64,000 nt of DNA. Source: Agarivorans sp. Alg241-V36. Lineage in GTDB: Bacteria; Pseudomonadota; Gammaproteobacteria; Enterobacterales; Celerinatantimonadaceae. The stretch is from contig NZ_UNRE01000006.1 of the NCBI RefSeq assembly GCF_900537085.1, positions 248,001 to 312,000 of the forward strand. The letters are read 5' to 3'. The position numbers and the translations under genes are program-made. Below, one piece after another: positions 43,053-50,400 of the stretch (positions are counted from its first letter, which is position 1; every line of letters starts with the position of its first letter). The notes under the pieces are model-generated. The model was not told the origin of the DNA. It saw only the letters and a list, made by a program, of their open reading frames with translations, and searched no databases.

Positions 43053-43289
43053 TAAGAATTTGGCTTAATGGAAGGTTGGTTAGACGGTAAAAAAAGCCGC
43101 TTACTACTTCGAAGAGAAATTCCGCGTTGCAATGAGCCGAACAATAAAATTACTAAAGTCTTCTTTAGCACCTTCTTTGGCGGAAGCAGTGGTGATCGTT
43201 GGAATGCAACTAAAGACGAGTTTGCTTGGTTTGATGAATTTATCATCTCGCCCAATCGCATAGGCTATCCTGGCACTTGGCTAGACTAG
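43053..43289 (+). pseudogene. C-terminal fragment of a polysaccharide lyase (alginate-lyase-like, PL14 type)
   Basis: The frame open from 43056 encodes about 77 residues that carry the end of a polysaccharide-lyase domain: GLMEGWLDGKK, then KITKVFFSTFFGGSSGDRW and ATKDEFAWFDEFIIS, the characteristic strand-loop series of family-14-type lyases. A stop codon (TAA at 43053) precedes it immediately, so the N-terminal 200 or so residues are gone. An internal ATG at 43068 could be translated, but a 73-residue piece would lack the active site. Confidence 0.65.
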
Positions 43290-43390
43290 TTTTTCGTGAG
43301 AAAACTGTAGTGGAACACCGCTCATTTGCTTGAGTAGTGCTCCCTATATTTACTAGCAAGTTAGCATTCAAGCTAATGAGTTACAGACGT

Positions 43391-44656
43391 TTACTCTTTG
43401 GAAAATGAGCAATGTTTAATTAGCTTGGCTGGTTGACGTTGAACCAGTATTTCCCCGTTACGCACAGATAACAATACTTCGCCTTGGCGTTGAATCACCG
43501 ATAAATCGTCTTCTCCTTCTAGCAAAATAAAGTTTGCAGGTTTGCCTACTTCAATGCCGTATTCAGCTTCTACTTGTAAGGCTTTAGCGCCATTGTCGGT
43601 TATAAGGTCTAAGGCTTTAGATAACTCGCTATAACCCATCATGTGGCAGATGTGTAAACCCGCATCTAATACTCTTAGTAGTTTACCGTTACCTAAGGTA
43701 TACCAAGGGTCTTGAATGGAATCTTGGGCAAAGCAGACGTTCATTCCGGCTTCGCGTAACTCTTTTACTCGAGTCACTCCGCGTCGTTTCGGGTAAGTAT
43801 CAAAGCGACCTTGCAAGTGAATGCTCTCGGTAGGGCAAGAGACAAAGTTGATTTTAGATTTTTTGAGTAGTCTAAATAACTTAGAGCAATAGGCGTTGTT
43901 GTAAGAATGCATTGCGGTGGTATGGCTGGCAGTCACGCGCTCGCCCATATCAAGCTCTAAGGCTGCGGTGGCAAGTACTTCTAAAAAGCGTGAGGCTTCA
44001 TCGTCTATCTCATCGCAGTGCACATCTACCAATAAACCATGTTGTTTGGCGAGCTCAACCACCCAGCGCATCGACTCAACCCCATACTCGCGGGTAAATT
44101 CGAAGTGGGGAATACCGCCTATTACATCTGCTCCCTCTTTAATGGCCTGTTCCATTAAGGTTTTGCCGTTAGGAAAAGACCAGATCCCCTCTTGCGGAAA
44201 AGCCACTATCTGTAAGTTGATAGCGGATGCCAGCCTGCTTTTTAACTTGGCAATGGTTTTTAGGGCAGTGAGCTGTGGATCGGTAACATCGACATGGGTT
44301 CGAATGTATTGCACCCCATTTTCCACCAAGAGTTGCACGGTTTTTAGCACCCGTTGCTCTATGTCTTCCGGTGTGAGTAGCGGCTTGCGCTCACTCCAGC
44401 GCTCAATGCCTTCAAACAAAGTGCCACTCATATTCCAAGAAGGCTGCCCGGCAGTGAGTACTGCATCTAAATGAATATGCGGTTCAACAAAAGGAGCGCA
44501 TAACAAATTGCCAGCCGCATCTATGGCATCTTGATTGTCGGGCAAATCGGGGAACAAGGCTGCAGGTTGCGGCTCGATGTGAGTAATTAGGCCATTGTCG
44601 ATGGATAGGCTAAATAGCTCTGCTTGCCCTCTTAAGCGTGCGTTAATAATTTTCAT
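43391..44656 (-). CDS. codA: Cytosine deaminase family amidohydrolase, candidate 5-methylcytosine deaminase
   Basis: A 421-residue amidohydrolase-fold enzyme aligned along its length with E. coli CodA: PFVEPHIHLDAVLTAGQPSW (metal HxH), IVAFPQEGIWSFPNG, GGIPHFEFTREYGVESMRW, VDVHCDEIDDE (metal His, catalytic Glu), VTASHTTAMHSY (metal His) and IHLQGRFDTYPKRRGVTRVK. The metal Asp is Asp-312, followed by Ser-313 in AQDSIQDPWYTLG; E. coli has HDD with Asp-314 there. Loss of that Asp is the published mark of deaminases that accept 5-methylcytosine. It overlaps pucR by 4 nt and ends the codB-pucR-codA operon. Plain cytosine, creatinine or pterin-like substrates remain possible. Confidence 0.85.
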   Translation of the reverse strand: MKIINARLRGQAELFSLSIDNGLITHIEPQPAALFPDLPDNQDAIDAAGNLLCAPFVEPHIHLDAVLTAGQPSWNMSGTLFEGIERWSERKPLLTPEDIEQRVLKTVQLLVENGVQYIRTHVDVTDPQLTALKTIAKLKSRLASAINLQIVAFPQEGIWSFPNGKTLMEQAIKEGADVIGGIPHFEFTREYGVESMRWVVELAKQHGLLVDVHCDEIDDEASRFLEVLATAALELDMGERVTASHTTAMHSYNNAYCSKLFRLLKKSKINFVSCPTESIHLQGRFDTYPKRRGVTRVKELREAGMNVCFAQDSIQDPWYTLGNGKLLRVLDAGLHICHMMGYSELSKALDLITDNGAKALQVEAEYGIEVGKPANFILLEGEDDLSVIQRQGEVLLSVRNGEILVQRQPAKLIKHCSFSKE

Positions 44657-45849
44657 GATAATCCTTGAACAGAGTGTTGTTGCCGCTGGATTGTTAAAGG
44701 TTCCATCAGCAGGGCATTTTGTAATTCTAGTCGTTGCTGGGCTTGCTCTAAGTCACAACCGGTAAGTACTTGCACTTTGGCAAGGCGATTGCTGAGCGTA
44801 TTACGGTGAATATTAAGCTCTTTGGCGGTTTGTCTTAAGCTGGCCAAATTGTCGAAGTAGCTGCGCAAAGTATGCTTAAGTGTGATTAAGCTCGGTTCTT
44901 GGCAATGGAATAAGGGCCCAAGTTTATCGCAACAAAACCTGAGTAAAATTTGCGGATCTTCGATTGCGGCAAAAACCCGACTTACTCCCAAATCTAAGTA
45001 ATGAACAATGCTGGAGTGGTGGCTTTGTAATTGGCTGAACTCTGCGGCTTGCTTTGCCTGTAAAGCGGCATTGGCCAATTGGTTTAAGCCTTGTGGGCTT
45101 ATGCTTAGCCCTAATTTGTATTTAAGCTCTTGTGTTGCCAAATACTGATTAAGTTGCTGCCAAAGACTACGCTGTTGCTCTAAAGAGTCTTGGGCTTGTA
45201 TGGGTAACAGTAAATACCAACCATGGTGATCCTCAATTAAAGGGTAGGGGCTGCGCATGCGGTTAAGCCATTGGCGCAGTTGAAATACCCATACATTTAA
45301 ATCACTCGCATCGCTAACCTGCGGTTGCAGTTGAGCAATACTAATGGCGGCATCAAAGTCTAAACCTAACTCTTTGGCCCTATGCTGAGACAGTAAAGAC
45401 AGCTGGTTGGGGCTGTTAATCACATGGCTAATAAAGTGCTGCAGGGAATGAGTAGACTGGTTGTCTTGAATTAAGGCCTTACAAATTAGCTCGGTCACTT
45501 TCACCATTGGTAAGCTATAGGGCTGCTCTAATACTGCAAATTGATGTTGGTTGGCGTAGCTAATCACGCTATCGGGAATGGTGTCGATAAACTCAGAATG
45601 AGTAAGAATCACCATGCCTGCTGCCGACTTTTCTAATGCTTCATCAATAAGCTGATAATACTCTTGTTCACTGCGTTGCAAATTAATACCGGTAACAAAG
45701 ACTAACTCACCGCCGGTTAACCAAGGTGCGAGTTCTTTATTTTCCGCCAAATATGGCCAACGAATCGCTTGCTGTGAAGCTTCCCCGGTAAGCAGCTTAA
45801 TGCTAGCTAAACCGGGGATTAGGGGAATATCTTTAGCGCGAATAGCCAA
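44653..45849 (-). CDS. PucR-family transcriptional regulator
   Basis: A 398-residue regulator with an N-terminal PucR purine-catabolism-type domain (about 5-125; KDIPLIPGLASIKLLTGEAS, GGELVFVTGIN) and a C-terminal PucR helix-turn-helix (about 335-390; LKHTLRSYFDNLASLRQTAK, NIHRNTLSNRLAKVQVLTG). TTG 45849 is the start: AAGGAG lies 7 nt upstream, in the codB stop. It lies inside the operon between permease and deaminase, so it should sense a purine/pyrimidine or a breakdown product and control its own operon. Its stop overlaps codA as ATGA. Confidence 0.87.
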   Translation of the reverse strand: MAIRAKDIPLIPGLASIKLLTGEASQQAIRWPYLAENKELAPWLTGGELVFVTGINLQRSEQEYYQLIDEALEKSAAGMVILTHSEFIDTIPDSVISYANQHQFAVLEQPYSLPMVKVTELICKALIQDNQSTHSLQHFISHVINSPNQLSLLSQHRAKELGLDFDAAISIAQLQPQVSDASDLNVWVFQLRQWLNRMRSPYPLIEDHHGWYLLLPIQAQDSLEQQRSLWQQLNQYLATQELKYKLGLSISPQGLNQLANAALQAKQAAEFSQLQSHHSSIVHYLDLGVSRVFAAIEDPQILLRFCCDKLGPLFHCQEPSLITLKHTLRSYFDNLASLRQTAKELNIHRNTLSNRLAKVQVLTGCDLEQAQQRLELQNALLMEPLTIQRQQHSVQGLS

Positions 45850-45860
45850 GCACTATCTCC

Positions 45861-47120
45861 TTAACTGGCTGTTTGTTTGGTTAATGTTTGGGCCGAGCTA
45901 ATGTGCAGCAATACACCATAGAAACTGGCTGACACCACAATGCCCACCAAAGGCGCTATCCAAGGTGAATAGTAAGCTGCTGCAGAGCCAACGGCATAAG
46001 CCGCTAAGCCGCATTTATCAAAGCTGGGTAGCTTAATGTGCTCTAGTGCTGGTGGATTGCCACGGTGTTTAAACCAAAAATCGGCCATGATGATTGCGCC
46101 AATCGGTGGGATAAAGGTGCCCAATAGGATTAAGAATGGGATCAATAAGTTGTACATGCCAAACACCGCCAACAGGGTGCCTATGGCTGCACCTACCACG
46201 GTAATTAAGCGGCGCTTGTCGGTTCTTACCAAGTTACAGCCGGCGGCGGCAAAGTTATAAATGGTGTTGTCTTGGGTTGTCCAGATATTGGCAAATAACA
46301 TCAGAATGGCAACCAGAATAAAGCCTTGGCTTACTAGTACGTCAACGATGTCGGCTTGTTGGTAAACCATCGCGCCAAAGGCGCCAACAAATACCATTAA
46401 GCCATTGCCAATAAAGAATGCTAATAAGGTAGTGATTACCGCTATGCGCCCAGATTTAGCAAAGCGGCTCCAATTGGTTGCTTGGGTTCCGCCGCTCACA
46501 AAGGTGCCAAATACCAAAGTAATTGCCGCAGAGAACGCCATGGTATCGCTTGGCACAATGCTGTTTAGTTGCGAAAAGCCACCAATATCAATACTGCCTT
46601 GGTAAATAGACAGGCCGATAAATGCCAACATGGCGGGAACTGATATTTTGGAAAGAATTTCCAAGGCTTTGTAGCCAATAAACGCGGTAATACAAAAGCC
46701 AAAACCAAACAGCACCATTAAGGGCGTGGCGTAACTTTCAGGTAAGTTGACAAGTTTAAGCAAAATAATGGCAATGGTGGCCGTACCCCAGGCGTACCAA
46801 CCAATTTGGGTAAAGCCCAATATAATGTCTGACAGCTTACTGCCGTGCTCACCAAAACAGTATCGCCCTAGCAACACCGAATTTAAGCCGGTTTTATAGG
46901 CCACGTAGGCCAGTCCAGCAGCATAGCTACCTAGCAGCAAATTGCCTATCAGTATAATCCACAACAGCTCGGTGAAGTTGAATGAGGTGCCCAGTGTGCC
47001 ACCTGCCCACATAGTGGAGGTGAAGAAAGTAAACCCTAATAGTACAAAAGCGGTAGACCAAAAACCTTTACGAGCGTTTTGAGGGACCGCCGAGAGTGGA
47101 AAATCGTTAGTTTGGCTCAT
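45861..47120 (-). CDS. codB: Cytosine/nucleobase permease of the NCS1 family
   Basis: A 419-residue inner-membrane symporter with about 12 helices. It matches E. coli CodB: VPQNARKGFWSTAFVLLGFT, TFFTSTMWAGGTLGTSFNF, LIGNLLLGSYAAGLAYVAYK, TQIGWYAWGTATIAI, SGGTQATNWSRFAKSGRIAV, NIWTTQDNTIYNFAAAGCN and PPIGAIIMADFWF. ATG 47120 follows GGAGTTAACA; an upstream in-frame start at 47150 has no site. First gene of the codB-pucR-codA operon. With the altered deaminase it may also take up 5-methylcytosine. Confidence 0.92.
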   Translation of the reverse strand: MSQTNDFPLSAVPQNARKGFWSTAFVLLGFTFFTSTMWAGGTLGTSFNFTELLWIILIGNLLLGSYAAGLAYVAYKTGLNSVLLGRYCFGEHGSKLSDIILGFTQIGWYAWGTATIAIILLKLVNLPESYATPLMVLFGFGFCITAFIGYKALEILSKISVPAMLAFIGLSIYQGSIDIGGFSQLNSIVPSDTMAFSAAITLVFGTFVSGGTQATNWSRFAKSGRIAVITTLLAFFIGNGLMVFVGAFGAMVYQQADIVDVLVSQGFILVAILMLFANIWTTQDNTIYNFAAAGCNLVRTDKRRLITVVGAAIGTLLAVFGMYNLLIPFLILLGTFIPPIGAIIMADFWFKHRGNPPALEHIKLPSFDKCGLAAYAVGSAAAYYSPWIAPLVGIVVSASFYGVLLHISSAQTLTKQTAS

Positions 47121-47150
47121 TGTGTTAACTCCATGTATTGGTGACAACAA

Positions 47151-47447
47151 TCGCTAATGTTCGTGGTCACGCTAGTAAACCTTATATTCCATCGGTTTAA
47201 GCGTTCCAAAAGCTGTGCCAAATAGGGTCTTCTAGCGGGCTAAATTTTGCTGTGCAATTGGATGATTTTTGTTCTGCATGAAATGTACCGTTTGCACATA
47301 AAAATGCTGAAATTAAGGCGAGGGAGATTTAGACTAAAAAACGGCGTGATTATACGCACTACAATGGCGCGTAAGTGTTGGGTTTTGGGGCGTTGTATCA
47401 CCCTTTTGCAAGAGGTGTTTTTTTGGTGATAGGGTTTACGCAAGCAC
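47151..47447. other. Promoter region of the codB operon
   Basis: About 300 bp between codB and the nuclease gene terminator. On the minus strand, TGGCAC-AGCTT-TTGGA (47220 to 47205) has the spacing of a sigma54 -24/-12 element, but the -12 reads GG instead of GC. The frames at 47240-47449 on both strands are short and unsupported. Confidence 0.35.
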
Positions 47448-47470
47448 AAAAAAGCCCCCTTGCGGGGGCG
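47448..47470 (-). terminator. Terminator of the nuclease/phosphoesterase gene
   Basis: Read on minus: GCCCCC-GCAA-GGGGGC followed by T6, 25 nt beyond the stop at 47495. Confidence 0.9.
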
Positions 47471-47494
47471 TTTATTAGATAGAGCTATTGAGGT

Positions 47495-50400
47495 TTAAAG
47501 CAGGCGCCTGCGTCGCACACTGCCGGCAACAAAGGCCAGCAAAATTAAACCATAGCCTGCCGAACCAAATAGACCATCGTCATCTGAATCATCGCTATTG
47601 GTTACACCAAGATTGGCATCTAGGTAAACTAAGCGGTGATCAGAACTAGCTACGCCTGGGCCAACTAAGTAGTAAAGCTCATCGGCTAAACCAGGCCAGA
47701 ATACCGCGGTATGGTCTACTTCAATGCCCGCCACTGATGGCAATACATAATCAACTTGAATCGCCCAGTCAGCAGTATGCCTTGCTGCATATTCACTGCT
47801 AGGGGTGTTTTCTACACCGCCAATACTGGTTGGAATATCAGCACTGTTGATTAAGCTACTATTGGTTAGCATGCTAATTGGATCGTTGGTGGCATCACCC
47901 TCGTGTAAGGAGGCGTTTTGGTCACCCATAATCACAAAGCTTTGGCCGTCAGCTAAACCGCCAGTTGCGCCTTGGTCATCGTAGATGTAGCCTGCCAAGC
48001 TTGGGTCAATATAATCACGCCAGAAACGAATTTCGTCGTGGTTACGTAGCCCGTTACGATCTTCATCACCATCAAATACTGGTGGTGTTGGGTGGCTTGC
48101 CAATACATGCACAATGTTGCCATTTACATCAATTGGCACATCCCAGTGACTCTTCGAAGATAAGCGGAATACTTCCAGCTCCTCTTCGCTATACCATCCT
48201 TCAGAAGTATCAGGATTGATAGGCAGCATGGCGTCAGGCATATCTTTCCACAAGAAATGCTGGAAGGTACGTACTTGGTCGGTCACAATTGGGTAACGAG
48301 ATAGCAATACCATGCCGTATTGGCCTGGGAACTCACCAAAACCGTAAGCATCGCCGCCATCACCTAGTCCGCCCACATCGCCATCGTTATCGAAATCAAA
48401 TTCACTTGGGATACCGGTGTTTGATTCTGCTAGGTAAACAAATGGGTACTCAATGGGATCCGCGCCATTTTGTGAAACTTCTAGGTAGTTGGCTTTGAAG
48501 GCTGCTACGGCTGAACCATCGGCAACATAATCAAATTCTTGCAGTAACACTACGTCAGGGCGCACCCGTTGCAAAATCTCAGCAACATTGGCGATTTGAC
48601 TATCGGTGCCCGACAATGAGTCGGTAAGAATTTGTCCTTCAGTTGGACGGTTTAAGTAAGCATTGAAAGTCGCGATACGCACATCAGCACTCAAGGCAGG
48701 AATAGCTTGCCCTGGTTGATAGATGGTGATGCTGCGAGTCATTGAAGTGACTGTTCCTTCGGCGTCGGTCACGGTAAGCACTACCGAATAATCACCCGCT
48801 TCAGCATATTGATGCGCAGGGCTCTCGTCGCTTGAGTTATTGCCGTCACCAAAGTTCCAGCCGTAACTATAAGGTGCTGTGCCGTTGGTTACAGTAGCGA
48901 CAAAGTTTGCGTCTTCGCCACTTGCCACTACATCGTCAGCTAGCGCAAAAATAGCACTCATGCCCGCTTCGCCATAAGTACTCTTATAGCTGAAGTTGTC
49001 TACACCTAAACGGCGTCCTTCACCACTTCCGGTACCGGTAGAGGTATAACGGAATGCCAAGTAAGCGGTGCCGGTATAGCTTGATAGATCGACACGATAA
49101 GAGGTCCAAGCATCATCTACAGCGGCTAAGGCTGTTGGGGTGCTTGGTTCGTCGTCTAGGTAGCTTAACTCGGTCCAGGTTGCTGCTGCAGGGTCACCAC
49201 TGCCGCTGTAATCGTTAGAGATAAGTACACTTAGTGCTGGTCCGCCGTAGTTGGTGTAAATATCAAAATCAACCACACCATTGTGCCAGCTAAGTAGCTC
49301 TACGGCAGGCGAGATTAACCAGTCATCACTGGCTGCATCGGCACCAAAACCACTGATTAGCGCGCCGGTTTGGCCAGAGCGTTCTTCAATTACCCAATCA
49401 GCGTTACTGCTGGCAGAGTAGCTACTGAAGCTACCGAAGTTATCAAGTGCATCGAAGTTCTCGCCAAGTTGCTCGTTTTCGGTTACTACGCCATCAAGGT
49501 TACGGTTAATGCTGATGTTGGCCAGTCCCATGTTGGCACCATCGCCCGGGCCGGTGCCGGTTGTGGTGTAAACAAAGGCTAGGTGAACATTACCTAAGTA
49601 AGCGGCTAGGCTAATTGGGCCAATACTTGCCCATGCTTCATGCAAGCTAGGAAGGGCCACATTTAAGTCGGTCCAGTCAGCGCTGGCTGGCTCGTTACCA
49701 TCTTGATAGTTGGTAGAAGCCATTACCTTCAATGCTGGGCCAGAGTACTTCTGATAGTAATCGAAGCTTAGTGAGGCTAAGTCGTCTTCACTTAATGTTG
49801 CCGCTGGCAAAATTAACCAATCGTTACTCGCTTCGTCTGCGCCAAAGCCGTTGATAAATACTCCTGGAGTATCTAGCTGTACGCCAGCATCCCAGTTCGC
49901 TGTACTGGCGCTACTGTGGTTAGTCCAGGTGGTGGGGACGCCGGTTTCTAGGCTATCGCTAACAACTGCGCTACCTTGGTAGTTACCACGAACCGCAATG
50001 TTATCTACTTGCCAACCACGTCCATCACCGCCGCCGGTACCTGTTGAGGTGTAGCGGAAGGCAAAGCTCACTTGCTCAGCATCTACAGCACTTAGGTCGA
50101 CAGTAGTGGCTTCAAAGGTCCATTGGGCTTCGCTAGGCTGGGCCCAACAGGCTGCGCCATTGGCTGCGGTACATTCAGGTATCACTACCCAAGTTGCGTC
50201 TAATGGACTGTTATGTACTGCAGGGTCGTAATCAAGCGAATAGCTTAGCTCTAATAATGGGCCGTCGTAGTTATAGGCCGACTCAAAGCTCAAGCTGGTT
50301 TCGCTGTAATAACCAAGGTTAATGCTCGGAGTGATTAACCAGTCGTCGCTTTCCATGTCGGCGCCATAGCCGTTCATGTAGGCGTAGTTGCCGTTGGTGC

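Noticed and set aside
43037-43261. 74-codon minus-strand frame
   Set aside because: Antisense of the polysaccharide-lyase fragment, whose plus-strand product has the family motifs.
47240-47449. Short frames on both strands upstream of codB
   Set aside because: Overlap each other, have odd composition and no ribosome site; the area is better read as promoter region.
48289-49582. Plus-strand frames within the giant nuclease gene
   Set aside because: Antisense shadows of repeated Ser/Asp-rich coding sequence.
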